From assembly GCA_003242885.1 (NCBI GenBank), contig QKMZ01000006.1, forward strand, positions 806,001-870,000: a stretch of 64,000 bases of DNA. Direction: 5' to 3'. A model generated the notes under the pieces. It had not been told where the DNA came from, did no database searches, and saw nothing but the letters and a program-made list of their open reading frames with translations. This document shows positions 50,605 to 59,616 of this stretch, one piece after another. Every line of letters begins with the position of its first letter. Within the stretch, counting starts at the first letter, position 1. A program made the position numbers and the translations under genes. Source of the stretch: Candidatus Melainabacteria bacterium. GTDB taxonomy: Bacteria > Cyanobacteriota > Vampirovibrionia > Obscuribacterales > Obscuribacteraceae.

Positions 50605-51701
50605 CCTCAAATATTTCCCAGGGCGTTCAGTCCGAGCCAGCTTTTAATTTCGAAGCGTATGTCAGTGCGCGTAAATCACTTATAGAAGAACGTCTGGATC
50701 GCTATCTCACATCCGATAAGGGCGGTGTTCTCTGGGAATCTATGCGCTATTCGGTTCTTTCAGGTGGTAAGCGACTGAGAGCTATTCTTTGCCTGGCGGT
50801 TGCAGAGGCAATGGCGTCCAGCCGTCTTGATGTTCAAATGGGGCCTCAAGGCAGCCTGGCTGCAAGTCATGAAATACAGAAATTGGACCTCGCCGATATT
50901 ATTGAGATTGCCCTGCCTTGTGCGTGTGCAATTGAGATGGTGCACGCGATGAGTTTGATTCATGATGATCTGCCTTCGCTTGACAATGATGATTTGAGAC
51001 GGGGAAAACCGACAAATCACAAGGTCTACGGAGAAGCTGTCGCCTTGCTTGCAGGTGATGCGCTGTTAATGTTGGCGAATCAGATCCTTATAGATGAAAC
51101 TCCTCGCAGTGTGGATTCCGACACTCTGTTGTCAGTAGTGTCGGAATTGGCTCGTGCAACCGGTCCTGACGGTATGGTCGGCGGTCAGGTTGCCGACATG
51201 ATTTACACCGGTGTGCCCGGAAGAGACGGAACTGGTGGCGGTAAAGATATGTTGCAAAGAGGCGAGATTGCAACAGAATTTCAAGAAATAGTCGATGGCC
51301 AGGCGGTTCTCACTGCCAATGTTATGGAAGAGATACACAGAGCTAAAACCGGTGCGCTGATTAGGTTTTCCGTCTGGTCTGGAGCGCGCCTGGTGGGCGC
51401 TCCGCTTGACAAGCTTGATAATTTGGCGTTGTACGGAGAGGTTCTGGGCCTTGCGTTCCAGATTGCCGATGACCTTTTAGACGTGACCGGCGATGCTGCT
51501 ACTCTTGGTAAGACACCCGGGAAGGATGAAGCTGCCGACAAAGCAACTTTCGTACGTCTTTTCGGCGTCGATGGAGCGCGCGAAAGATTGAAGGGTTTGG
51601 AAGAAACAGGATTGCGTCTAGTTGAGGAGTGCTGTACTGACAAGAGCGGTGTCCCGGCTCTTAAAGCGCTTCTCCAGTATGCTATTCACAGGTCGAATTA
51701 A
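50601..51701 (+). CDS. ispA: Polyprenyl (farnesyl/geranylgeranyl) diphosphate synthase
   Basis: A 366-residue trans-prenyltransferase. The first Asp-rich motif SLIHDDLPSLDNDDLRRG and the second ADDLLDVTGD are intact, with GGKRLR near the N-terminus and HKVYGEAVALLAGDAL. Condenses isopentenyl diphosphate onto allylic chains to make C15-C20 precursors for quinones, carotenoids or undecaprenyl carriers. It is longer than typical IspA (about 300) owing to inserts near residues 75-90 and 200-235. Chain length cannot be set from sequence alone. It is coupled to the upstream membrane protein and followed by a PAP2-like gene. Confidence 0.88.
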   Translation: MTSNISQGVQSEPAFNFEAYVSARKSLIEERLDRYLTSDKGGVLWESMRYSVLSGGKRLRAILCLAVAEAMASSRLDVQMGPQGSLAASHEIQKLDLADIIEIALPCACAIEMVHAMSLIHDDLPSLDNDDLRRGKPTNHKVYGEAVALLAGDALLMLANQILIDETPRSVDSDTLLSVVSELARATGPDGMVGGQVADMIYTGVPGRDGTGGGKDMLQRGEIATEFQEIVDGQAVLTANVMEEIHRAKTGALIRFSVWSGARLVGAPLDKLDNLALYGEVLGLAFQIADDLLDVTGDAATLGKTPGKDEAADKATFVRLFGVDGARERLKGLEETGLRLVEECCTDKSGVPALKALLQYAIHRSN

Positions 51702-51719
51702 CGGAGTCTTTCACTGTCT

Positions 51720-52298
51720 ATGGATTTTTTGTCGGTACCGCTTTCTTGGCTCGCAGCACTATATGCGCAAGCTTCTCCCGGTACACAAGCCGCCGTTCAA
51801 GGCGCAATGCAAGGAGCTGTGCAAAACCAGCCTCACGATCAGCGTGGTTGGCAAGTGATAGTCGTCACTGTGGTCTGCAGTTGCATCGCGCAGTTGGCGA
51901 AGATTGTCACCAAGCTTGTGCGCACAGGTCATCTGGATTTGAGATTGATTGCCAAAACTGGCGGCATGCCTTCCAGTCACAGCTGCTGCACTGTTGGAAT
52001 GGCAGTTTCGGTGGGGCTTATCGAAGGTTTCAATTCAGTTTCATTCGCTATCGCTTTAGCCTTTGCGATGATCGTTATGTATGACGCTGCAGGCGTAAGA
52101 CGCACAGTAGGACTGCAAGCGAAGGTTTTGAATCAGATCATGACCGAGCTGTTTTCGGAGCACCCGAAGCTCTCATCTGAGCGCATTAAGGAATTTCTAG
52201 GACACACGCCGGTCGAGGTATTGGTCGGTGCAGCGCTCGGAGCGGTCATTGCAGTGGTATTCAATAGCTGGGCCCTGAGCGCTTTTCCACGAGTTTGA
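51720..52298 (+). CDS. Divergent PAP2 (YuiD/DUF212) family membrane protein
   Basis: A 192-residue membrane protein with about four helices. It has the divergent PAP2 marks KTGGMPSSHSCCTVGMAV, YDAAGVRRTVGLQAKVLN and GHTPVEVLVGAALGAV. The family is related to acid phosphatase/phosphatidic-acid phosphatase-type enzymes; activity on polyprenyl or lipid phosphates is plausible, especially as it directly follows a polyprenyl synthase (18-base gap). Together the three genes look like an isoprenoid-lipid unit. Confidence 0.85.
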   Translation: MDFLSVPLSWLAALYAQASPGTQAAVQGAMQGAVQNQPHDQRGWQVIVVTVVCSCIAQLAKIVTKLVRTGHLDLRLIAKTGGMPSSHSCCTVGMAVSVGLIEGFNSVSFAIALAFAMIVMYDAAGVRRTVGLQAKVLNQIMTELFSEHPKLSSERIKEFLGHTPVEVLVGAALGAVIAVVFNSWALSAFPRV

Positions 52299-52382
52299 TC
52301 AAAGCGCCGTTGTGTCTAAAACGCTGCGCTTTATTAAAAACATGTGATACATGACTACTGCTCTATTCCGGTAAAGTTGCAC

Positions 52383-52769
52383 TATAATCAAGGTCTTGGA
52401 AAGGGTTGCCAGGAAAACTCTTAGAAAACCTCAAATGAGGAAACCGCTAAGAGGAGGGAGCTGGAGGTTATTTCCTCTAGTTTGTCATGCGCTCATTTTG
52501 AGTGTTGAACCTGGAAGAGTTTTCAAGAAGTCCGTTGAACGCGTTCTCTAATATGCGCGGTAATCGACGGAGTGCGTTGGGAGGTAGCAAAAGCTACGGA
52601 TTACTGGCAGCAAAGCTGTCGTAAAACAAAAAGCAAAGCTGCCGTTTAAAAGTAAAAGCAAGCTAGAACTTGCGATACCAGTCGGGTTCCGATTTTCTCA
52701 GAAAAGGAGGAAAGGCAGAACAATCAGTCGAAGCATAGTGCTCTCGTTATTGCTGCTGCCGAAAAGTCA
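52383..52769 (+). promoter_or_regulatory. Promoter -10 and long structured leader of the double-RHH gene
   Basis: A perfect TATAAT (52383-52388) with no clear -35 precedes a noncoding leader of about 370 bases. Near its 5' end CTCTTAG (52418) pairs with CTAAGAG (52447), enclosing a CCTC-AAAT-GAGG hairpin. Farther on are hairpins GGTAGCAAAAGCTAC and GGCAGCAAAGCTGTC. A strong AAGGAGG (52704-52710) lies 59 bases before the ATG, and the space between is a hairpin (GGCAG 52714 with CTGCC 52756) that brings it near the start. No known riboswitch family matches. Confidence 0.6.
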
Positions 52770-53360
52770 ATGAACACAACGGTGCAAACAAACACTTCTG
52801 TGAAGACAACGTCCCCTCGCCGTTCCCGTTTCCCAGGCAAGGAATCAGGGTCGGTTTCATTCAACTTGACCGCTCTTGGCCGTCAACTGTTGAAGGAACA
52901 AGCGGCGTCTGCAGGCGTGTCAAACGGCGATTACGTCGAAATGCTCATCCGTGAGCGCGCTGGCATGAACCCCCTCAGACTTCCTGCTTCCGCTAAGCAG
53001 ACAGGTCCTAAAGGTGGTGCCAAATCGTTCTTCTTCGGAAAGAATAGAGGTACAACAACCGCAGTATGTGTCACACCTATGGCACACAGACTGCTCGATG
53101 AACAAGTAGCTGCTTCTCGCATGAGCCGCGGCGACTATATCGAGTATCTGCTGCGCGAAAAAGCAGGCTTGCTTGATGAAAGCATCAAAGCCGCTGTAGC
53201 CGCTGCTCAAGCACAAGCAGCACAAGCTCCCGCAGCTCCGATTGCTCAACCGCAAACCTCTTTTGCCCCCCCGGTACAAGAGCCGGTCGCTGTAGAACCA
53301 ACTCCATACGTTCAACCGTTCCAAACACCGGTTACGAACGACTGGGGATTCAACAGCTAA
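52770..53360 (+). CDS. Protein with two tandem ribbon-helix-helix-like domains
   Basis: A 196-residue protein from ATG 52770. Two similar modules of about 45 residues are seen: VSFNLTALGRQLLKEQAASA with NGDYVEMLIRERAG (about 28-65), and TAVCVTPMAHRLLDEQVAAS with RGDYIEYLLREKAG (about 92-130). Each has the strand-helix-helix outline of an Arc-type DNA-binding unit, so one chain may form an intramolecular dimer. The rest is a Gln/Ala/Pro-rich tail. Its leader is unusually long and structured, hinting at RNA-level or autogenous control. It ends at a strong terminator. Function beyond DNA binding is unknown. Confidence 0.7.
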   Translation: MNTTVQTNTSVKTTSPRRSRFPGKESGSVSFNLTALGRQLLKEQAASAGVSNGDYVEMLIRERAGMNPLRLPASAKQTGPKGGAKSFFFGKNRGTTTAVCVTPMAHRLLDEQVAASRMSRGDYIEYLLREKAGLLDESIKAAVAAAQAQAAQAPAAPIAQPQTSFAPPVQEPVAVEPTPYVQPFQTPVTNDWGFNS

Positions 53361-53399
53361 CCTTGTAAATCCAACAGTACGTTCCTCCTTTCGTTTCTT

Positions 53400-53437
53400 G
53401 GAAGGTCCCTGCTTTGACGCAGGGACCTTTCCTTTTT
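53400..53437 (+). terminator. Rho-independent terminator
   Basis: AAGGTCCCTGC and GCAGGGACCTT pair perfectly around TTTGAC and are followed by TCCTTTTT, 40 bases after the double-RHH gene. Confidence 0.92.
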
Positions 53438-53600
53438 GAAAATTGGACTTGGATATCCAGAAGTTTCGCAAACTACTAAGTCTCCCCAGGCTTCGCAAGC
53501 TCCACCTGGGCAAGCGTTTTCAGCCTCAGTCCTGCATGGCTGATGCCAGACTTCATGGTCTTAAGTCTTTCAATTTGACCTGCACAGCTCTCAATCTGAA

Positions 53601-54413
53601 CTAATTAGAGTCAGATCTATTCTCCACGGTGCTGTAGATATTCGATTTCTCACCCGACGCAGTTTCGCTTGCAGCTAAACTGCTGGTCTCGAGGGTTTGC
53701 GCGGTGGCGTTTTCGGCTGATGACGCGGTACTTGCGTCGCCGCCCCTTAGTTTTGCATCATATATGCCACCATTCGCGTATGACGTTTTTACTGACTGCA
53801 CCGCCTGTGGTTGCGTATGTCCGGCGCCGGTCATGGATGTGAAAACGCTCATTATCTGCCGGCTTTGCGCTGTCGGTCTGGCTGTCATTTTGATTTCGTC
53901 TGACCATTTGAACTCGTTCAGCTTAGAGAGATCCAAGTATTGATTGTGCTGCCCAACGAAGTCTTTCATCATCGAAAACCGCTCGGCAAAAGGTACCTCT
54001 GACATAGTGAGCCCTTGTGGCTTTTCAATTGCGGGCTCCGTCGGCTGTTCTTGTTTTTGCCAAACGTTTGCTTCATTGTCTGCCAGTGCCACCACATCTA
54101 GTGAGGCAATTAATCCTACGGCGATCACAGCAGACAAAAATAGATTGGAAAGCAAACGCCCATCTTTATGCAGCGCGAAAAACGGCTGAATGGGCGAAAC
54201 CCGCTTTTCTGCCGGGTGCACCCATCTAGAGCGGCGGTAGCTTGTCTGAATCTTTCCGTCAGCCGAGTATTCTGCTTTGAGCTTTCCTACCCACCAAAGA
54301 ACGAGTGGATCTGGTTGCTCTTTGCCGAGGCCGCGTCTTGTCTCATACGGCTGACCGGTGCTACCGCCGCTTTTGCCGAACTCTATATAAGGATTATTCT
54401 GCCCTGAACTCAT
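53601..54413 (-). CDS. Single-pass membrane protein, hypothetical
   Basis: A 270-residue protein from ATG 54413 with GAGGAG ahead. The N-terminal 85 residues are polar and cytoplasmic-type, one membrane helix (about 89-108, LFLSAVIAVGLIASLDVVAL) follows, and the rest is a soluble, Ser/Thr/Ala-rich exported part. The C-terminal tail is low-complexity. No family recognised. Its promoter region (54414-54728) contains a CCCTG...CAGGG hairpin and no other supported gene. Confidence 0.6.
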   Translation of the reverse strand: MSSGQNNPYIEFGKSGGSTGQPYETRRGLGKEQPDPLVLWWVGKLKAEYSADGKIQTSYRRSRWVHPAEKRVSPIQPFFALHKDGRLLSNLFLSAVIAVGLIASLDVVALADNEANVWQKQEQPTEPAIEKPQGLTMSEVPFAERFSMMKDFVGQHNQYLDLSKLNEFKWSDEIKMTARPTAQSRQIMSVFTSMTGAGHTQPQAVQSVKTSYANGGIYDAKLRGGDASTASSAENATAQTLETSSLAASETASGEKSNIYSTVENRSDSN

Positions 54414-54728
54414 ACCGCAACTCCTCTTCGCCAGTGGCTTTCGGCCCTCTGGCTGTAAATACAGACTATCGGAAATAAACATGCGCTTATATGGGCCCAG
54501 GCCTGAGCCCGAAGCGCTTCGCTCCCTGAGTCCGTGCCAGGGTTATTACTGAGTTTTCTGATCGGCTTGCGCTTGTTTGGTGAAAAGCATCATAACAAGC
54601 TATGTTCAAAAGCCTGTCAACATACAGGCCAAAACTGTCATCGCGCCATCAATTTATGCTCAATTCTCCGTCAAAGACAGCTTTGCCGAATCTTTCCAAG
54701 CCTATCCTGAGGTTGAACCAGGTTGCCG

Positions 54729-57215
54729 CTATTGCATCTTTACTGGAGTAGGCGCTGTGCCGGCAATCGGAGCAGGCATTTGCGACTTCACTTTGTGCGA
54801 GGCATAAGAAAGAATCGCTTCCACTTGGCTCAAATAGCTGGCTATGTATTGAGCGCGGAATCCGCGCTGAATAAATGCCTCTAACCTCAGCCAGTTCTTT
54901 ATCGTCGAATGCAAACTGGTGACGTCCTTGAGTACCGTTTCGATCTCATCAGACGAAGCTGTCGCGTTCAATTGATGCAAAGAACGCTGGATGCCGTCGA
55001 TTTGAGTGAGTACGTCGTTGGTGCTGGCCTGGTCAGAAAGAATGTGCGTGCGAGGGTCTTGCAGATACCGATTGACCATGGCTGCAAAATCATCGACGAG
55101 CAGGCGACCGGCTTTAAGCGGTTCTGCTTGCGGAGTCAGCAACGGCTGCTTTCTGTAAGGTCCGACCTTGAGAACATTTTGCTTCTTATCGTCCAAGTGT
55201 GCGACTGCAAACATTGTCGTTCCAAGAGTTCCTGTCTCTCTGGCAGAGTCCATTTGTTCAATCAAACCGGCTGTGTCGAGCTGGCGGATTGAAAGTCCCG
55301 GATAGACCAGAGCCTTGTCGGCGGTAGACTCGCGCACGTACGACGACGCCAGCGACAGCTCTTTGGGATCCTTGACGTACGTCATGGGGTTAAGCGTATC
55401 GACCCAACCGTTAGCCACCCATGTTTCCCATTCTTGCTGAATGGCGGCGAGTCTCAGGCGTTTTGGCATACCGTACACCGCGGCAGAAATTCTGATGTCT
55501 GGCTTGTACTTCCTGAGTGTGGTTGAGATGTCTTTGACGAAATCGTTGATGATCTGAACCTTCCAAGCTATCCAGATTTGGCGAGTGTTGTCGTCCAGAT
55601 GGTCGAGGGAAAGACCAGTTTCTTGTTCGAAACGCTGACGACCCTGCCAGTCAAATCCCATTTCGTTGGGCTTGTTATTGAATGGATAGCGGATGTAATC
55701 AAGCTGGATGCCGTCAACTTTGTAGTTGGTGACGATCTCCATGATCAAATCTTTCGGATACTGTCTGGCTTCTGGATTGGCAGGATCGATCCAGAACTCT
55801 GTCTGTCTGGGTGGAACGAGCTGGCCATCTTTATAGGCAAGCGCCCAGTTGAAGTCGTGAGTCGACAAAACTGGACCTGGATAATCGGCATCTTTGCCGA
55901 CTATCGGATTATGTCTCGTGTTGCCGACGTTGAAAATCCAGCACCATGCGTGTAATTCCATGCCGCGCTTGTGGGCTTCTTTTACCGCTACGCCTAACGG
56001 ATCCCAACCGACCATGGCGGGATTCTGTTGGGCAAGCTTGCTTGGATAAATGGTGAATCCTGCATTATTCGTCTCGAAGTACACGACGTTTATGCCGGAA
56101 GCTTTAAGTTTATCGAAAAGGGTGGAGAGCTGTTGGGCACTGCGCATAGAAACGATGGTGCCCCTGTCTAGCCAGATGCAGCGTGCCTCGACTGGACGAA
56201 CCGGCATCGCTTGAGCAAATGCCATCGAAAAGTCTTGTCGCGCGTGGGATATATGGGTGTCTGCCTCAAAGAACTTTCTAGCCTGATAGGCTTCTTTGAA
56301 GGAATTGACGTGCCCCACTGCCGAGTCATAAAACTGCTGAATCAGTTTAAACGGCACTGCAAGCTCGGCTTGCTTTGCAGTTTTTATCGTCTCTTCTGTG
56401 CGCTTGGTCAAATACTCTAGCTCTTGGCTGATGCTTTGATAGTCGGCATAACTTATCTGTACTGCCGCAGTTTGGGTGATGCCGGGTACCAGCTCTTCCA
56501 GAGCCAAAGAAATCAAATTGGAGTTGGCGGTTATTTCGCCTTGCAATCCGGGCGCCCATGTAAGGAATACGCAACCGCCTTTGCGAACGACTGCCGGTGC
56601 TACTTCTCTGCCTGTACTGTCAGTCCACTTTGCCAGTTGCTGGGCGCCTTCAGTGATCACTACATCGGATCTGACAGTGCCAATGGCGAATTCTTCTGAT
56701 ACCGCAAACGGTGTGCGAGGCCAATCGATTTTTTGTTTGTCGGTTAAATTGCTTTGTTTGCTGACGGTGACTCCTGCCAGTCCATCTAATGCAATACCGT
56801 TGGGTTGCGGCATCCCGTTTGCATCGGTGATTACCAATTTGCCACCACCGCGAACGAATTCTGTGATGGCGCTCAAACCTTCGGCTGTCAAATCGACAGA
56901 AAGAGGAAGCACGATCAGCTTGTAAGAACTGAGTTTTGCTCCGCCTGCGGCAAGGTCAGCATCGCTCAATTCGTCATATCGAACGTTTGCATTCTCCAGC
57001 GAATGACGAAACAACACGTAGTCATCATCGAATGTGCCGAGGTGCAAATCCTGATAGCTTTGAGAATTGCGGGCGCTTTTCACCACGCCGATTGGTGAGG
57101 CTGCCAAAGCAGGTGGAGCCTGCAAGAGCAGAAACACACTCAAAGTAAGCACACATCTAAAAATCGGATGCGTAATCAGTTTGAGAGCATGTTTTGCTAC
57201 TTCATTTGCCGTCAC
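54729..57215 (-). CDS. Exported glycoside hydrolase, COG1649 (GHL10-like) family
   Basis: An 828-residue protein from GTG 57215 with GGAGG ahead. A signal peptide (about 20-39) is followed by a glutaminase-like/beta-galactosidase-trimer-type domain (about 65-245, YKLIVLPLSVDLTAEGL, FVRGGGKLVITDAN), a helical spacer, then a TIM-barrel hydrolase (about 345-680) with KASGINVVYFETNNAGFTIY, the MELHAWCWIFNVG strand, VDGIQLDYIRYPF with the likely acid residues, and DIRISAAVYG. The C-terminal 120 residues are helical. It is probably an outer or periplasmic glycan hydrolase; the polymer is unknown. It follows smpB on the same strand. Confidence 0.82.
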   Translation of the reverse strand: MTANEVAKHALKLITHPIFRCVLTLSVFLLLQAPPALAASPIGVVKSARNSQSYQDLHLGTFDDDYVLFRHSLENANVRYDELSDADLAAGGAKLSSYKLIVLPLSVDLTAEGLSAITEFVRGGGKLVITDANGMPQPNGIALDGLAGVTVSKQSNLTDKQKIDWPRTPFAVSEEFAIGTVRSDVVITEGAQQLAKWTDSTGREVAPAVVRKGGCVFLTWAPGLQGEITANSNLISLALEELVPGITQTAAVQISYADYQSISQELEYLTKRTEETIKTAKQAELAVPFKLIQQFYDSAVGHVNSFKEAYQARKFFEADTHISHARQDFSMAFAQAMPVRPVEARCIWLDRGTIVSMRSAQQLSTLFDKLKASGINVVYFETNNAGFTIYPSKLAQQNPAMVGWDPLGVAVKEAHKRGMELHAWCWIFNVGNTRHNPIVGKDADYPGPVLSTHDFNWALAYKDGQLVPPRQTEFWIDPANPEARQYPKDLIMEIVTNYKVDGIQLDYIRYPFNNKPNEMGFDWQGRQRFEQETGLSLDHLDDNTRQIWIAWKVQIINDFVKDISTTLRKYKPDIRISAAVYGMPKRLRLAAIQQEWETWVANGWVDTLNPMTYVKDPKELSLASSYVRESTADKALVYPGLSIRQLDTAGLIEQMDSARETGTLGTTMFAVAHLDDKKQNVLKVGPYRKQPLLTPQAEPLKAGRLLVDDFAAMVNRYLQDPRTHILSDQASTNDVLTQIDGIQRSLHQLNATASSDEIETVLKDVTSLHSTIKNWLRLEAFIQRGFRAQYIASYLSQVEAILSYASHKVKSQMPAPIAGTAPTPVKMQ

Positions 57216-57317
57216 TTCGTAACCTCCATCATCTGCGTTCTTTTGTCAGGCTTTCTGTATAAGCTTTTTGTCTTGCCGAATTCTTTTGCTGAATTTTTTT
57301 GCTGGTTCGACTTCGAT

Positions 57318-57812
57318 TTATTTGTTGCGCATTTCCTTCATGACCCTGTCGATCTGGCGCTTCGTGTCGCGTTTTGTAATCGATTCGCGTTTGTCGTAGA
57401 GCTGCTTTCCTCTTACTACCGCAAGATCGACTTTTGCCCAATTGCCTTTGAAAAATAATTTCAATGGAATCAGCGTCAATCCTTTTTCCTGCGTTTTCTG
57501 CTTGAGCTTGACTATCTGCATGCGATGCATAAGCAGTCTTCTTTTGCGCAGAGGCTCATGGTTGAAACGATTACCATGATCGTAAGGGGCAATGTGGCAA
57601 TGATGCAGCCATACTTGTCCGTCTTCAATGCGAGCAAAAGCATCAGTGAGATTGGCTTTGCCATTGCGCATAGATTTGACTTCCGTGCCCTGCAATTCTA
57701 TGCCAGCCTCAAAGACTTCGATAATTTCGTATTCGTGCCGCGCACGACGATTGTCGGCAATTATTTTTACCGACTTTCCTTCGCGTTCAATTGGCGCGGC
57801 ATTCTTTTTCAT
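57318..57812 (-). CDS. smpB: SsrA-binding protein
   Basis: The 164-residue partner of tmRNA in trans-translation, which rescues stalled ribosomes and tags their products. The OB-fold core shows ADNRRARHEYEIIEVFEAGI, LQGTEVKSMRNGKANL with the conserved Gly/Lys pattern, and HIAPYDHGNRFNHEPLRKRR. The C-terminal basic tail (KRDTKRQIDRVMKEM) is of the type that enters the ribosome. Full normal length. The tmRNA gene itself was not seen in the window. Confidence 0.95.
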   Translation of the reverse strand: MKKNAAPIEREGKSVKIIADNRRARHEYEIIEVFEAGIELQGTEVKSMRNGKANLTDAFARIEDGQVWLHHCHIAPYDHGNRFNHEPLRKRRLLMHRMQIVKLKQKTQEKGLTLIPLKLFFKGNWAKVDLAVVRGKQLYDKRESITKRDTKRQIDRVMKEMRNK

Positions 57813-58168
57813 CAGTATCGAAGGGATATACGCGTGAGTCCGGTAATTAACGAGTCAAACATTCAGTATAAAACGTTGACAGGCTGCGGATCCGCTCATT
57901 TTCAAAAGCTGTGCATTAAACGTGACAGAGTGAATAAACCCACTATTTAGCCGGATAGCAGCGCCACTGAACGATTTCGAACCCGACCACTTTTCAAATG
58001 GCGCCAACCAGATATCTATCCGGAAGGTAAACCGTTATCGGTTTACCTTCCAATTCACTTAGTGAGGGGGGAGACGGAGTTGCGCTTGACAATCGGATGT
58101 TATGATTTTAAGGATGATGCGGATACGCGTCGTATATATGACTGCTGTAGTTGCAGGCGCCAATACTA
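57813..58168. other. Divergent intergenic region between smpB and the GNAT gene
   Basis: About 355 bases holding both promoters and one copy of the 26-bp palindrome. No reading frame of interest was seen. Confidence 0.5.
58024..58049. repeat. Dispersed 26-bp palindrome, copy 6 (upstream of the GNAT gene)
   Basis: Arms AAGGTAAACCG and CGGTTTACCTT are exact complements around TTAT; with the flanking GG and CC the arms reach 13 bases each. This is the most perfect copy. Confidence 0.85.
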
Positions 58169-59302
58169 ATGATCAAGATAGGACCACTCTTTGCCACTGA
58201 TACCGCGCAGACGCGTGCCCTCTTGCGCCATCAGAACGAACCAATGCCGTTCGAAAGCTTTTGTGCTGAAGATGCGTTCGCTCTCAGGGGTTTCACGTTT
58301 TTCCAACATTGGATGCCATGCAATCTGCACATTGCTCCCATGGCTTATATAGCTAAGGAAGATGGCATAGTTCTGGCTCTCATTTCTATTAGCTCAGTCG
58401 GCAAATCCAGAGCCTGCTGGCGCATAGAGCATCTTGTCGTCCATCCAAACCATCGTGGGCGAGGAATCGCTCAAGAGCTTTTGCGCTATGCGTTTGCCAC
58501 TTTTGCCAGTCAAGGAGCGGCTCATTTCGTAGCGGAGGTTTCAGATCAGAATTCCGCGGCGCTTTCCTTGCTTGGCAATACTGGGTTTAGACGCTGCTAC
58601 CGGGTCACTCACTATCAAGTCCCGGTTGATTTCGAAGTACCCGGACTGTCTTCAAAGGCAGACAGTGACGAGGCTTCACCCTTCCGTCTGGCAATTCCTC
58701 AAGACCGCCAGGGACTATATCATCTGTTCCAAGAGTGCTTGCCGCCTGATTTGAGACTTACTTACGAATATGTGCCGGAAGACTTTTATGTCAGCGAAGT
58801 GCCGACCGAGAGTTTTGAGAAGCTAACGCGCAAGCTCATTAACCGCAAGATTTGGTATTGGGTTTCTCAAGATCCTGATCGCAAGAGTCTGACAGCGGCC
58901 GTGCGCGTACTTGCTCATAGAGAGGGCGACTTCCACCTGGAATTTGCTGTGCACCCGGGCTGGGCGCATACTGCCGAAGATACGATCAACTTTACTTTGG
59001 GCATCATGCGGCGGCTCAACATGCGCGGCGTTATATCTATAAAGGGTTTCGACTACCAGCCGCATGTAGTGAAAGCAATCGAAAAACTTGGATTGGAGCG
59101 CACCGGCACATTCTCTTTAATGGCTCGCGACCACTGGGTGCGCGCCAAGCAAAAGCGCGTCGTCCGCAAAGAGGCGCCGATCACCCTTCCGAGTCCAGGG
59201 ATCAACCTGCCTTTGCCGGCGGAAAGAAGGTTATTGCCTGCGGATTTGCGCATGTTTGCCAGTGACCTTAGTTTGTTCAGGGAAAAGAACGATAGCTTAT
59301 AA
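58169..59302 (+). CDS. GNAT-family N-acetyltransferase
   Basis: A 377-residue protein from ATG 58169. The first 170 residues hold a GNAT domain with the acetyl-CoA-binding motif IEHLVVHPNHRGRGIAQELL and the SDQNSAALSLLGNTGFRR helix-turn. The second half (about 185-330) has similar features (HLEFAVHPGWAHTAEDTIN, GVISIKGFDYQPHVVKAIEKLG) and may be a degenerate second GNAT domain, making a double-GNAT protein. The C-terminus is Pro/Leu-rich. The acceptor, protein or small molecule, is unknown. Confidence 0.8.
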   Translation: MIKIGPLFATDTAQTRALLRHQNEPMPFESFCAEDAFALRGFTFFQHWMPCNLHIAPMAYIAKEDGIVLALISISSVGKSRACWRIEHLVVHPNHRGRGIAQELLRYAFATFASQGAAHFVAEVSDQNSAALSLLGNTGFRRCYRVTHYQVPVDFEVPGLSSKADSDEASPFRLAIPQDRQGLYHLFQECLPPDLRLTYEYVPEDFYVSEVPTESFEKLTRKLINRKIWYWVSQDPDRKSLTAAVRVLAHREGDFHLEFAVHPGWAHTAEDTINFTLGIMRRLNMRGVISIKGFDYQPHVVKAIEKLGLERTGTFSLMARDHWVRAKQKRVVRKEAPITLPSPGINLPLPAERRLLPADLRMFASDLSLFREKNDSL

Positions 59303-59616
59303 TCCGCTCATCAAGCAGCTTTCAAAGGGCCAGCTTTGGGGATGTTTTGCAAAGAATTCGCACCAGGCTCTTAAACTAAAGTAAAGGCCGAAGGCGAAGC
59401 AGTATTAGATCTGGTAGTCTGGCTAAATCGCTGTCTGTCTCGGCAGTTCGATCCTTTTTGCGCTGCAAACCGCGGACTTGAAGAGTCGGAAGCCCAACAG
59501 GCTCGCGTTGACATCGCACGGGCGTTGCCTTTATTATTGCCAACCGCCTAAGCGACCTGCCTCAGCATTTATTGGGGGCAGACACTGTAATCAAGTTCTA
59601 TTTCAGGAGATTTGTG
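59303..59616. other. Leader region of rpsL
   Basis: A 314-base gap with no supported gene. It probably contains the ribosomal-operon promoter and leader. A T-arm-like TTCGATCC near 59450 does not fold into a tRNA. Confidence 0.45.

Noticed and set aside
52383..52769. Known riboswitch (c-di-GMP, cobalamin or TPP)
   Set aside because: The conserved cores of these families were not found; AGCAAAGC-type loops recall c-di-GMP-I only loosely.
54577..54807. 76-codon plus-strand open frame before the hydrolase end
   Set aside because: Overlaps the hydrolase 3' end, lacks a good ribosome site and has no recognisable features.
59413..59460. tRNA-like sequence with TTCGATCC
   Set aside because: No acceptor or anticodon stem pairs; it does not form a cloverleaf.
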